DNA of 64,000 nucleotides from positions 34,476,062 through 34,540,061 of the forward strand of contig CM046350.1 in NCBI GenBank assembly GCA_025403435.1, given 5' to 3'. The translations under genes and the position numbers were made by a program. The notes beneath the pieces are model-generated. The model searched no databases. It saw nothing but the letters and a program-made list of their open reading frames with translations, and was not told the DNA's origin. Source of the stretch: Artocarpus heterophyllus (Eukaryota > Streptophyta > Magnoliopsida > Rosales > Moraceae). Positions 10,194 to 22,139 of the stretch are shown piece by piece (positions within the stretch are counted from its first letter, which is position 1; every line of letters starts with the position of its first letter).

Positions 10194-13100
10194 ATGGACG
10201 GCCGTAGAAGAATGCAAACTCGTGCTCAAGCCAACGAAAGGCTTATGACGATGATCACCAAGTTGCAAAGGCAACTCAAGGAGCAAAGAAGGGAAATTGA
10301 AGAACTAAGAGCCAATGGTCAAGGTGATGAACGACGAGGCAATGACATGCCGCGTCCTCCTCCTCCCCAGCCACAAGTAGTTGAAGTCCTGGCTCCTGCA
10401 ATAGAACCAAGACCAGTCTACCAGGAACCCTTGTTAGTTAGATGGAAGAGGGTTAAGTCAGTAGATTTTGAAGGTTCTAAAGACCCTCTAGTTGCTCAAG
10501 GATGGTTAAAGACAATTGAGGCTACTCTAAAACTCATGGCTTCACGGATAATGAGAAGGTTCTTTATGCTGTGTATTGCCTCACCATGGAGGCCAGAATT
10601 TGGTGGGACAAAATTCGAACAGAGTAGGAATGTCGATGAGATGACATAGGCCAACTTCATTCATGAATTCAACATGAAGTTCTTCCACATGAACATTACT
10701 CAGAAGCATTACGACGAGTTCAAGAACCTACGTTAGGGAGACATGTCAGTTACAGATATGGTGGCAAAATTTGATTAGTTGGCTCGCCTTTGCCCAAGGA
10801 GCAAAAGGGTCAGAAGACTGATCAGAGTCCTCAGGCCAAAGATTGATGCAATTGTTGATGGGCCGAGTCCACCTAGAAACCAAGAGCAGGTTGTTTTGAG
10901 GGCTCAATGTGCTAAATTTCATCTGTTAAAGCTAAGAAGAAACCAGCCTCAGTCAGGCTAGCCAGCAAATAATACAAGCACCTAGAACCGCCCCCAAAAT
11001 AGGAACAACAACAACAACAACCAACACTGGAAGAACAACAAGAGGAACGACAACTCTCAGAACCCACAAAGTCAAGGTAACAAGAGGCATAATGGTGGCC
11101 AGTCCAACAATAATAACAGGGAGATTTAGCCATGCACTAAATATGGGAAGAAACATATGGGAAAATGTCATTTGGGAACAAACCAGTGTTTCATCTGTGG
11201 GCGTGAAGACCACTTTGTCAAGAACTGCCCTAATCAGATGAATGCACAAGCTCAGTAGAGTTTTCCTAATGCCCAGCTCCATCAGATGCAAGCTACCTTA
11301 GAAAGGCCATTGATTAACCAGGGAAGACTTGAAGCCCCACCTACTAATGCCTACATCTATGTAATGACGAAAGAATAGGTGGTTGCTGATGCCTCTAATG
11401 TGGTCATAGGTCAAATTTCAAGTCTCTATATTAATGCACATGTTCTCTTTGATACGGGTGCCACAAATTCTTTTGTATCATCATCCTTTGCTAAAAAGTT
11501 AGGGGTTCATTTAGAACCAATGAGATAGGGATTTACTACAACACTACCCTCTAGGGAAGTGATGATATCTACACACTATTTGCGTACTATTTCTCTATGG
11601 ATTTCTAAAAGGGAACTCTTTATCGATCTTATTGTGATCGATATGTATGATTATGACATGATTCTCGAGATGAATTTTCTAAGCAAGTACAATGCTATCA
11701 TCGAATGCCGGAAATGAAAGGTGATCTTCCATCCAAAAGGTGAATAGAAATTCGTGTATGTGGGCAAATCCAGAAAGAAACCAAGTATGTTTTTGTCAGT
11801 CATGAAAGCAAGGAAATTGTTAGCAAGAGGCTACATGGGCTATCTGGCAAACATCGTAGACAAAAGTCAGGAAGAAAAGAAAAGGATTGAAGATGTTGCA
11901 GTAGCGCGAGAATTCTCAAAGGTGTTTCCAAATGATCTGTCAAGCTTACCCCCTAATAGAGAAATTAAATTTGAGATCGAGCTTGCTCTAGGCACTGACT
12001 CGATCTCAAAGGAACCCCATAGAATGGACCCTAGCAGAGTTGAAGGAGCTTCATTCTCAATTAAAGGAACTACTTGACAAAGGCTTCATCAGGCCTAGTC
12101 ACTCACCATGGGGAGCCCCAGTCTTATTTGTTAAGAAGAAGGATGGATCTATGAGACTCTACATCGACTATAGAGAACTAAATAAGGCAACGATCAAGAA
12201 TAAGTACCCGTTGCCTTGAATCGATGACTTGTTTGATCAACTTAAAGGTGCATCTGTGTTCTCAAAGATCGACCTATGGTCGGGATATCACCAATTGAAG
12301 ATTAAAGAAGGAGTCATCCCAAAAAAAGCCTTTAGATCGAGGTATCGTTACTATGAATTTGTGGTTATGCCTTCTTGAGGCACGTAGCATGTATGCAAAG
12401 TTCTCCAAGTGTGAGTTCTGGCTCAACAAAGTGTCCTTCTTAGGGCACATAGCATCAAAGGAAGGGATAATGGTAGATCTTGCTAAAGTAGAAGCTGTTT
12501 TTAACTGGAAACAACTGACGAATGCAAGTGACATAAGGAGCTTCTTGGGTTAGCCAGTATTACTAGAGATTTGTGGAAAACTTCTCCAAAATAACAGCAC
12601 CATTCACAAATCTAACTCGTAAAGGAAAGAAGTTTAAATGGACAGATGCATGCGAGAAAAGTTTCCAAGAACTGAAGAAGACGTTAACTATAGCTCCAGT
12701 ATTGGCCATTCCTGAAGGAAATGACAGGTTTGTAATTTATAGTGATTCTTCCAAGATGGGCCTTGGTGTTGTTTTGATGCAGAATGACAGAGTGATCACT
12801 TATGCCTCAAGACAACTAAAGGATTATGAGAAGAACTATCCTACTTATGATCTCGAGCTAGCGGTCGTTGTCTTTGCACTGAAGATATAGAGACATTACT
12901 TGTATGGGGTCCAATGCAAGATCTTCACTGATCATCAAAGTTTAAAGTACTTCTTCACTTAGAAGGACCTGAACATGAGACAGCGAAGATGGCTAGAGTT
13001 GGTGAAGGATTATGATTGTGAAATCCTTTATCATCCAGGAAAGGCTAATCGAGTGGCTGATGCTCTAAGTAGGAAGACTATTGCCACGTTGATGTTATTA

Positions 13101-14635
13101 CAAGCAATGTCTCAACCTTTAAGGAAAGAAATTCTAGACTTCGGTTTGGAATTGATAATAGGCCAGCTTTCAGCACTCACTCTTGCTCTAACACTATTCG
13201 ATGAGATTCGAAGTAAGCAAGACAAAGATGTAAGCCTTGCAAGGATTAAGCAGGAAATAAAAGAAGAAAAATGTGAAGAGCTTCAAATTGCGGATGATGG
13301 AACTCTATATCTCAAGGACCGCTTATATGTTCCCAATGTTGATGGCTTAAAGGAAAGAATCTTAGCGGAAATCCATTGCATTCCTTATTCAATTCATCCA
13401 GGTGCAACAAAAATGTACAACGATCCAAGGGATAACTTTTGGTGGTTTAGGATGAAATGTGATGCTGCCATGTATGTGAAGAAATGCTTGACATGCCAAC
13501 AAGTCAAAGTTGAACACCAAAGACCTGGCAGTGATTTACAGACAATTCAAATACCAAAATGGAAATGAGAGATGCTTGCAATGGATTTCATTACCAGTTT
13601 GCCTAGGACTATGAATGGTTATGATGTTGTTTGGGTTGTTGTCGATCTACTAATGAAGACGGCACATTTCATTCCCATCAAGATCACTTACTCTATAGAG
13701 CGGTTAGCGGAACTCTATATTAAGGAAATTGTGCGACTTCATGGAATCCCTAAGTCTATCATTTCTGATCGTGACGGCAATTTCATGTCCAAGTTTTGGA
13801 AAAGTGTACAGACTGCAATGGAAACAAAGTTGCACTTTAGTACAGCTTTTTATCCTCAGACAGATGACCAAACGGAGAGGACAAACTTGATCTTAGAGGA
13901 TATGCTTCGGGCCTGTACTCTCAACTTCAAGACCAGCTGGTGTAAAATGTTACCATTAGCGGAGTTTTCTTATAACAATAGCTACCAGGCGACGATTAGA
14001 ATGGCACCTTATGAGGCCTTGTATGGGCAAAAATGTAGTTCGCCTATATGTTGGCATAAGCTGGTGAGAAAAAGTTGATGGAAAGCGTTGACGATGAAAA
14101 GACTGATTTTGTTAATGAAACCTCCGAGGTGATTAAGTTGATATGAAAGAGAATAGAGACCACTCAAAGCCGTTAGAAGAGTTATACTAATAGAAGAAGA
14201 AGGCCCTTAGAATTCCCTGTAGACGATTTGGTATTCTTAAAAATTGCTCCCATGAAAGGAGTTATGAGGTTCGAAAGGACAGGTAAGCTGAGCCTGTAAT
14301 TTATCGGACCTTATGAAATCATAAAGCAGATAGGCAAAGTAGCTTATCAGTTGAGATTGCCATCAGAAATGTCAGCTATGCATGATGTGTTCCATGTTTT
14401 GATGCTCAAGAAGTATGTCCCAGATCCTACAGGATGTGATTAAGCCATAGGTGATCGAAATACAAGATGACCTTAGTTAGGAAGAAAAACTAGTGGAGAT
14501 TTTAGATCAAAAGACCAAGACCTTGTGGAATAAAGAAATTCCATTGGTCAAGATTTTATGGCATAATCACCAAGTGGAAAAAGCTACATGGGAACGCGAA
14601 GATAAATGAGGGTTAAGTATCCGAAATTGTTTTGA
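10194..14635 (+). pseudogene. Degenerate gypsy gag-pol polyprotein (element A)
   Basis: Gag starts at the ATG at 10194 with a basic, glutamine-rich coiled region (QRQLKEQRREIEELRANGQ) and a proline-rich stretch. Two zinc knuckles follow, the second CFICGREDHFVKNC at 11187. The protease motif DTG at 11451 is intact. Reverse transcriptase begins near 12061 in another frame ([15 protein letters not shown], then YIDYRELN). About 150 bp are missing at about 12371, removing the FIDD catalytic centre that relative B keeps at 45455-45466. RNase H ([10 protein letters not shown]) follows at 12573-13080. Integrase follows at 13080-14060 with its zinc domain and DFITSLPR/ISDRDGNF core, then a chromodomain-like end. 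Many stops look like CAG to TAG, TGG to TAG/TGA or CGA to TGA changes. Not functional. Confidence 0.92.
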
Positions 14636-14897
14636 GTTTCAAGGATGAAACTCTTATAAGGTGGGAAGAATTGTAACACCCGCTAATTTTTATGTAACGG
14701 TTAATGATAGAGAATTAACGACATTAAGTATTTTCTCCTTATAATATTATGTTACTGATTATTTTATTTCAAGTGTTATGACAGGTGACAGTCGCATAGA
14801 ATTGATGTGCTCAAGGTGTTCATGTCATTAACGTTGTATACTTGATAATTATTTAGTAATAAATTAATGTTTTGTTATATTTTAGTGTATACGACAG

Positions 14898-15026
14898 TTC
14901 GGCAGGCTGATCCTTCAGGTTCGGTAGGTCGAATTATCCCTCACAGAATGGCAGGCCGATGGATTTAATCAGCAGGCCGGGCCTCACGACTTCGGTAGGC
15001 CGAAGTAAGCCATTGGCAGGCCGAAG
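14898..15026 (-). promoter_or_regulatory. TCGGCAGGCCGA motif cluster 1, element A LTR
   Basis: Six copies in about 130 bp, read on the plus strand as (T)CGGCAGGCCGA or close variants, about 225 bp into the LTR. They sit inverted relative to the second cluster near the LTR end. Confidence 0.5.
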
Positions 15027-17430
15027 AAAGATGACGAGCAATTAGCAGGTAATCACCAAAATTGTGGCATTGATGATTGGATATAATTGGATGATTAATT
15101 TTGATTGATTAGCATATTTTTGGCCTTTTTCGTTTATTTTGGTAATAGAATGTTTGAATTTTATGGATGATTGGATAATTGATGAGGGTTTCCTATTTTG
15201 AGAGTTAAAATATGGTAAGTGGAGCTAAATCAGTTTGACTTTCCCCTATTTCTCTCCATTCCCACACGAATTTACCCTAAATTTAGTTAAAAAATTTCTA
15301 ATAATTACAGAGAAGATGAGTTTCCATTTTACGTTATTTTCATTTTTACGTAAACTATCTCTCTCTATCACTCTTTTTTTTCTCTGTCTAAAAATTGTCT
15401 CAAAAACACTCTCTCTTTCTCCCTGTTTTCTTCCCCTTTCTCTTTATTATTTTTCTTGCAAATAGTTGAATGAAACATCAAGTTTTCTTTTGGGTGAATT
15501 CAAAGGAAATTTGAGAAGAATTGTTTTGAGGTAAGACTTCATTCTCGATTTAATTCTGAAATATATTTTCCCTTTAAATCTGACTACTGTATTTTGTCTA
15601 GGAATTTCTATTTGCTTTGAAATTTTAATATGTTTTTCATGTATGTGTTTGTGTTATCCCTCAAAATTTCAAGCCATTTGGATTTTTCTACGCTGAAATA
15701 TGAATTTTCTTCTCTCTGGCACTCACTATTCTATGATTGCTGATCAGTAAAATTTCTCAAAAGGTAGCCTTTGTTCCTAAGGCAAATGAATGTTATTTCC
15801 CATGAAATTTTACAAATATGTTCATATATATGTTAAGTTATGGACTGAAAATTTTTGTGATGATATGATGAATATTTTATGTTATTGAATTTTCATTAAG
15901 ACTAGGTTTGTGACTGTTCTATCAATGAATTGTTGGATTTCTTATTGTGTGATGTTTTTGTATGACTAAATGAATTTATTTGATAATGAGACTTTTTGTG
16001 CTTCTGTATCTATATGTTAATAAGATGTCATAAGAATTTTAGGGTCTAAATAAATTTATTTTAATTGTTTAAGAATGATGATTGCATGTAACTCACTGCC
16101 TAATTTGTTTGAGGTTTTTTTTGTCTTTGAGTTCTAAAACATGTTATGGATTATTCTGAATTTATTTAAAGGTGATTTTTGGATATGTTATAGTTTTATG
16201 TGTCTATTATATATGTTAATTTTTGTAGATTTTTCTACGACATCAATAATGTGATAAATGGACTTAAGCTGAGATTGTTCACTGCCTAACTATTGCTGGC
16301 TGATTTTATGTCATGAAATTTGTGGCTTGTTTTAAATATCAAATGTAATTTTTATGGCCAACGAAAAATCATAATAATATGTTTATGTGTTAGCTTTGTC
16401 CCTCTAGAGTCTCATGCTCTAATTGTGCACGAATTGTGAGTTATTAAATTATGAATACTTAAGGGTCAGGCAGGTATTAGTATTGCAGTTTTTGCATGGA
16501 TATTTATAAGTTAGTAAAGTGTATGTATGTTTATGTATTACTTGAGATGAGGGTATGAATAATGTCTTATGCTATTAGTTGAGTTCATGAAAGTGAAAAT
16601 TATTATTTTTTTTATATGAATGAATGACATGAACATTTCAAGAAGTGAGCACATCGAGACCGCGGCGACGTCATCTAAAGAAAAGTTTAGTAAGCTAAAT
16701 AAGTAAGTACATTCTCACCTGCAACATGATATGGTTTGTGAAAAGTTTGAATTTTATGTTCATGATGGTTCCTATGATTATTCTATGGCGGTTTTATTTA
16801 ATGTATTACTATGAAAGTTTATTATACAAAAAGTTATGCATGCTTTGATGATAACGTATTCAAAGGTATAAAAGTATGGATATATGTATGGATATATGTA
16901 TCACCTAAATAAGTGTTGCATACCCATGTTCATGTTATGATGTCATGTTTGATTTGGGATTAGTTACCCCTCTCCTCTCATGATGGCGTTCCTATGATGA
17001 TGATAATGGTGCAACAATTGGGCCCCTAAAGATAAAATGAACAAAGTTTTAATATGGTTAATGTTAACGAAAGATATATTCTATATGAAATTGTGCCTAG
17101 TGCACTATTATGATGATGATGATGATGGAAATGATGTTTTATAAAGAAGTTCATAAATTGTTTTACGTTGTGAGATATGAAATATACTTACTAAGCTTTT
17201 GTTTACTCAATTTTACATCATGTTGCAGATAAGGGTAAGAGAATTATGACATAGAAGGAGGAGGACAAGGACGGGCGCATGAGCAAAGAACGATGAATTG
17301 AAAACGGAAGACGCCAAGAAAGAAGATTTAAAATATTTTTAAACTATGATTTTATTGCTTTGTATGTTTATTTTTTCCACACTTTGAGATATTTGGGACT
17401 TGTTTTAATTCACTTTCGTTTAGATAGAAG

Positions 17431-17644
17431 ATCGACCTACCAATCATTTTTGGTCGGTCTATTGATGTAGGAATTGGCCTGTCGATTACCCTGAATCGGC
17501 CTGTCGATCACCCTGAATCGGCCTGCCGATCTTAGCGATTTTAAAACCCTATTTTGTAGAGCCTCGGGCGGCCTGCTGGTGGTTGAAGTTCAGACTGCTG
17601 GTCAAGTTTGGCCTGCCGAAGTCTGAAGTTTGGCCTACCGAACT
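17431..17644 (+). promoter_or_regulatory. TCGGCCTGCCGA motif cluster 2, element A LTR
   Basis: About seven copies of TCGGCCTGCCGA-like sites. The best is ATCGGCCTGCCGAT at 17517-17530; others end GAAC or GAAG. Several carry C-to-T or G-to-A changes (CTACCGA, TTGGCC). Confidence 0.5.
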
Positions 17645-17871
17645 GTGTAAGCAAATTTTGAAAGTTACATTACTTTTTATTTAAATTATGGTTTTATTAT
17701 TTAGTGTGATAAACTATTTAAAGAATACTTATAATCAATCATATAAAAAAACATATGCATGGATCCTAGGTATGTTTCCAAATTATGTTTTTATTTAAAA
17801 TAGTTTATCTTAAATAATGGTAAATTGAATGAATGTAACGACATCTGTAACGTCTGTAAGGGGGCATTACA

Positions 17872-18204
17872 CAAATTTCCTTTGGGTGAGAGAGAATAGG
17901 AGCAATTTTGATGGAATAAAACCAACCTTTTTTCAAAAATAACGTTAAGTATATAATTAGATCCATACTAGGGACTAAATTGCAAAGAAAAGTTGACCCT
18001 CTTTCCACTTGTCAAAACCAAATTTTAAGAGGGAAGATGTGGAAGTTTTTCAACCTTTGGGGCTATTCTTGTGGCTCCTACATCAAGTTTTTAACAGTCC
18101 AAATTTACATTGACAGTATTTTTCTATACTGCCAATACGTCAGTATTCTTTCCTATATTGTTTATATGGCTCCACATCATTCCATACTTATCTATATCCT
18201 CTAA
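17872..18204. other. AT-rich repeat DNA 3' of element A
   Basis: No gene seen. A piece near 18110-18140 (GACAGTATTTTTCTATACTG) resembles one near 8617-8640 on the other side of element A, so both flanks may come from one older LTR-type repeat. The link is only by eye. Confidence 0.35.
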
Positions 18205-18385
18205 ATAGTATAATTCTCATACTGCTTTACTTTATGCAGTATAATTTTCATACTGCTTAATTTTATGTAGTATCATTTCTATATTGCTTAACTTTTTTAG
18301 TATAACCCTTGTATTACATTATTTTAATACTGCATAATTTTTACATTGTATAATTTTTATATTTTTATATAGTATTTTTCTTAAA
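18205..18385. repeat. Tandem palindromic array, CAGTATAATTTTCATACTG type
   Basis: Four to five decayed units of about 35-40 bp. Each pairs a (C/T)AGTAT half-site with an ATACTG half-site across 6-8 AT-rich bases, so each can form a small hairpin. The units degrade toward the 3' side. Confidence 0.55.
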
Positions 18386-19119
18386 CTGTATTTTTGTTTT
18401 AAAATCTGTTGTAATACATTTTTGCAATAATTAAACTTTTTTGCTTATTTCCATATCTTTCCTTCCTTGTTTAAGACTATGGCATGATTTTTAACCTTAA
18501 AAATCCCATTTTTACTCTTATGAGATTTACCATAAAAATTGGATTTTAACACTAATCCTCATGACACTCGTTATGCTTTTTAAAATGCTTAACAAATTTT
18601 TAAGCATAAAATTTTAGCTCACAAAATTTGTGCATAAATTAGTTAACATAATTCTTAATAATTGCAGATATAACACACTAGAAGTTTTCGGGTGTCATAA
18701 TATCGAAGCATTAATCCTAAGTGTTTCTCTTTTTATTTTTTTATATTTTGCAATTTTTTTAATTTTTTAATTTTTTTTTTTGAATTTACAAGAAGGGAAT
18801 CCAAACAAAAGACAATATGCTTAGCTTTTCTTTATTTGGGAAGAACAAAGTAGTAAGTGTAAAGCATCTCTCTTGTTTATTTTGTAGATTATAGAAAGTA
18901 TATGCTTTAAGAATGTTTTGAGGAAAGATTAGCGGAGTGAAGCCTCCTTAAAAACCAACCTTCTAGTCAGAATAACGTTCCCAGAATGATTAGTGTTGGG
19001 AGAATCTCCAAAAATAACTAGTTATGAGAAAGGTTTTCGAACTAGTACTAGTCTCTAAACAGAATTTATGTAAAGTATACTTTTCACAAAACCACAATTT
19101 ATTTTTGTGAAAAACCTAA
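18386..19119. other. AT-rich intergenic DNA, nothing recognised
   Basis: Long A and T runs and no supported reading frame or RNA gene. If the primer site at 19573-19592 is real, this could be internal sequence of that minus-strand retroelement, but no domain is readable. Confidence 0.4.
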
Positions 19120-19296
19120 TAGGGTGTTTGGAAGGGTAGTGGGAACCAGTGGTGGAACCACTTTTACTGTAGCATGTGAGAGTTTTATACTGTAGCATAT
19201 TTTTTTTTTGTTACTGTAGCATGTGAGAGCTTTACACTGTTTATAACTGAGATTGTGGTGGGAACTGAGTGGTTCTCACCACTGCCAAACACCCCC
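19120..19296. mobile_element. Tourist-like (PIF/Harbinger) MITE, 177 bp
   Basis: The ends are TAGGGTGTTTGG and, reversed, GGGGGTGTTTGG (10 of 12 match), flanked by TAA at 19117-19119 and 19297-19299. A TAA/TTA 3-bp duplication and GGGTGTTTGG ends are typical of Tourist-type elements. It has no coding capacity and contains TTACTGTAGCATGTGAG twice. Confidence 0.75.
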
Positions 19297-19572
19297 TAAA
19301 TCTATGGTTTTATGAAATTTTATTTCTAAGTTCAAAAACTTAAATCTAAAACTCACAAACAATAATATTATACAAACTATAATTAAAAGGAATTTTTTTT
19401 TTCAGATTTTGATTTTTTATGAATAGTTAATAGTGTGTGAATAGTGTCATGAATAGTAACTTATTTAATAAATAGTTATCCTACAAATTAAAATTACAAT
19501 ATTTTCATTATTTACAAGATAAGAGCAGAGTACTTACAAGGTTTTCTGCTTAATTTAGCAATCCACCAAACT

Positions 19573-19592
19573 AACGGCACCTCTTCGGCAAC
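19573..19592 (-). other. Degenerate tRNA-Asp-type primer binding site
   Basis: On the minus strand this reads TTGACATCGTTGCCGAAGAG, close to the TGGCGCCGTTGCCGGGGA primer site used by many plant Athila/Tat/Ogre-type gypsy elements. The adjacent sequence (a phrase about 19648-19680 that reversed gives TCTTGTGGATACAACTGCCC) also resembles the LTR end of such elements. It implies a decayed minus-strand element with its 5' LTR to the right. Confidence 0.5.
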
Positions 19593-19597
19593 GATGT

Positions 19598-20970
19598 CAA
19601 AATTTTTGATGTGTCACCCAAAATGTTTCTTTAAACGCAATCGCTTGTAGCACAATAAGGGCAGTTGTATCCACAAGAGATGGGAATTTATGAGATTGAC
19701 AATTTAACAGTTTAAAAATGCAAAGAATTTTTCATTAGCAAAGTTTAAAATAATAGAAATATTTTTGTGATTTTTATTTAAAATTTAAAACATACAATTA
19801 AAACGGCAAAGCTTCGAGAATCTCTTGTATGTTTAATAATCGGTATGAAATTTAATTCTATTTATAAATTTTCTAAAGCATTTGAAATGTTAAATCTTTT
19901 CTTATTAAAACAAGTATGCTTATTATTTCTATGAATCTTCCGAAAGCGACAATATAGCAAGCCATAATGCAGTAAGGGAATTCTCATAAAAAGAATAAAA
20001 CAATCATCTCTAACTAATGATTTGGTACATTAACTATGATAATTATAACCTCTATCACTATAGTTATAATTAACATAATTTTAAGATAGAAAAGATAAGA
20101 TAAATCAAAATTAATATATTTTAACAAATAAATTATTGCATTAATTTTGCAGAACCTTGTCTTATGAAATATCTAAAATCAACAACATAACAAGTCGTAC
20201 TGCAGTAAAAGACATTCCATAAAATTAAGCATTATCTCATTATTATTAATGTTAATTATGCAACAGAATTAAATTATATAAAGAAAGCATGACTGAATTT
20301 ATGTAAACATGGGCAGCATAACAACATTAATAATAATTATTAAAAACATGAAAATTATAACTTATTCCATAAAAATATGAACATTACAAAGCAAATGTGG
20401 AGTTAAAAACCATATCAAAGTACTATACATACAAGATCTTCTCTTCGCCTAACCAAACTCTCTGCACTAAGTTAGACATTATTTTATTATTTAAAGTTAG
20501 GTTAAAGGAGACTATTGAGCTTAAGGCATAGCAAAAGAAAAAAAAATTAAGAAAAGAAAGAGGAGGGGTGCGATTAAGAGAGAAAGGCACCCCTTTTATA
20601 GTGTTTTAAAAACACTATTTATGATTATTTTATGATTATTATTTTAGTATATATTATGCTATTATTTTTCACAACTTGATAAGCAAGTTGTAGCAACTCG
20701 CATCGTGCATGTTGGTTTTATTTATATTTTTTTGCCGACGTCATGCTTGTGTAATGTTGGTGATGGTGTAGATACTATTCGCATTTATAGTCTGTTTTTG
20801 TCCAGGTTTTGCATAGTTTTGCTCCATTTTTCTTTCAAATTTCAAATCTTAAATTAACAAATAAGCTAAAATTGATTATTTTACAAACATAATATTTACA
20901 ATAATTATAAAAATATTTATTTTACATTAAAGCACACAAAACACACAAGCTTCTAACATTACAGGCCTTT
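19598..20970 (-). repeat. Possible LTR remnant of an Athila/Tat-type element
   Basis: Placed only because it lies on the LTR side of the tRNA-Asp-type primer site. AT-rich, no reading frame, right boundary unknown. No matching second LTR was found in the window. Confidence 0.25.
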
Positions 20971-22139
20971 TTGGCTTTCACATAGATATATTACTTAAGA
21001 CTTGAAAATATTTTTAGAAATATAATAGAACATATTTACAAACACATTAAGACTAAGAATAAATTCACACAAGATTATTTTTACAATTTTAATAATTTCA
21101 AACTTATTAATTTTAAACACTCAAAAATGACTCTAAAAATTACCGAAAGAATTATTAAATTTAAAAACTCACTAAAAACACAAAATTTAACATATTTTTA
21201 TACTAAGACACTAAAACACTATCAAACACAAAAATGCTATTAATTAGATGGGTTAATGAGGAATAAAAGTGAAAATAAATTATTTTAACCTTAAGAAATG
21301 TACACTTAGACGGTATCATCAGTCTTCAAATCAATTCAAATATTGGTCAGATATTTAAACGCATTAAGCATAGTGAAATTAACAATAATCATGAATAATA
21401 ACTCTTAGAGAAGATAAATTCTTTGAAAGAAAATAGATTAGAATTTAAACATTCATTGTCTTGGCTATACTTATAGCTGTAGTTATGAAATTTAGAACAT
21501 AATTAAAGATAAAAAAAAAATCCTACTAATGAATTTCAACATAAAGAAAATAGAGAAGAGAAAAATTGATTGTCAAAATTGAAGCTGAATTCTGTTCTGA
21601 GATGAACTGTCTTCTCCTTCCCATACCACAACCTCTCCTTCTTTTTCTCCAATCAAGTTCTCTAAATAACCCTAAAAACTCCCATTGGTATGTTTGGAGA
21701 CATAATGACAATTGCTGTAAATTTTGAGAAGTTGAAAAACAAATTTTGTAAGGATTTTATGAAGTAGTGTAGCGGCTCTGTCCAAAAAATCAAAGTGGCG
21801 CTATGGCTTTGGCATTTAGGCGCCACGGCTCTAGGCGTGTTCTACGTAAAATTTTCCATAGTGCCTTCGTGCTTTGTGAGTGGCGCCATGACGTTATGGT
21901 CTCAGGTTTTTTATCTCTTTTTTTCAAGGCTTAGGCACCTATTTTCAAGGCCATGGCGCCCCTCCTCCGATGTTGCTCCAAAAGCTTTCAACAATGACCC
22001 GCAAACTTTAATTGACACAAACCTATAAAACAAATTAAATATAAGTAAAAACTTCTTAAAACTGACAAAATAATAAGTCGGAGATAACCAAAATATAAGC
22101 AAAAATTCAACCCCTTATAGAACTCGAATTCAACAAGAT
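20971..22139. other. AT-rich DNA with a GGCGCC/ATGGC-rich patch
   Basis: No gene recognised. Between about 21790 and 21965, four variants of GGCGCCA(T/C)GGC occur in an otherwise AT-rich stretch (near 21797, 21828, 21882 and 21950). Open frames here are short and without known domains. Confidence 0.35.

Larger units (their letters stand above)
9101..17871 (+). mobile_element. Ty3/gypsy LTR retrotransposon A, 5' LTR truncated
   Basis: It has a 5' LTR fragment, an initiator-Met primer site, gag, protease, reverse transcriptase, RNase H and integrase in gypsy order, then a full 3' LTR. The C-terminal segment (IPLVK...W..H..EATWE) is of the kind seen in plant chromoviruses, so a Tekay-like lineage is likely but inferred. 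Element B (40459-50454) is a close relative. The first 2.3 kb or so of the 5' LTR is missing, so no target-site copy can be paired. It carries many stops, several frameshifts and a reverse-transcriptase deletion. Confidence 0.92.
14672..17871 (+). repeat. 3' LTR of element A
   Basis: 3200 bp, from TGTAACACC right after the purine tract AAGGTGGGAAGAA to TTACA. It holds two clusters of the TCGGCCTGCCGA motif: reversed near the start (14898-15026) and forward near the end (17431-17644). Compared with both LTRs of element B it has about 560 extra bases at 15883-16442, bounded by GTTATTGAATT and its near copy GTTATTAAATT. A CT-rich tract at 15350-15440 precedes a GAGGTAAG donor-like site at about 15528. 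Confidence 0.9.
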
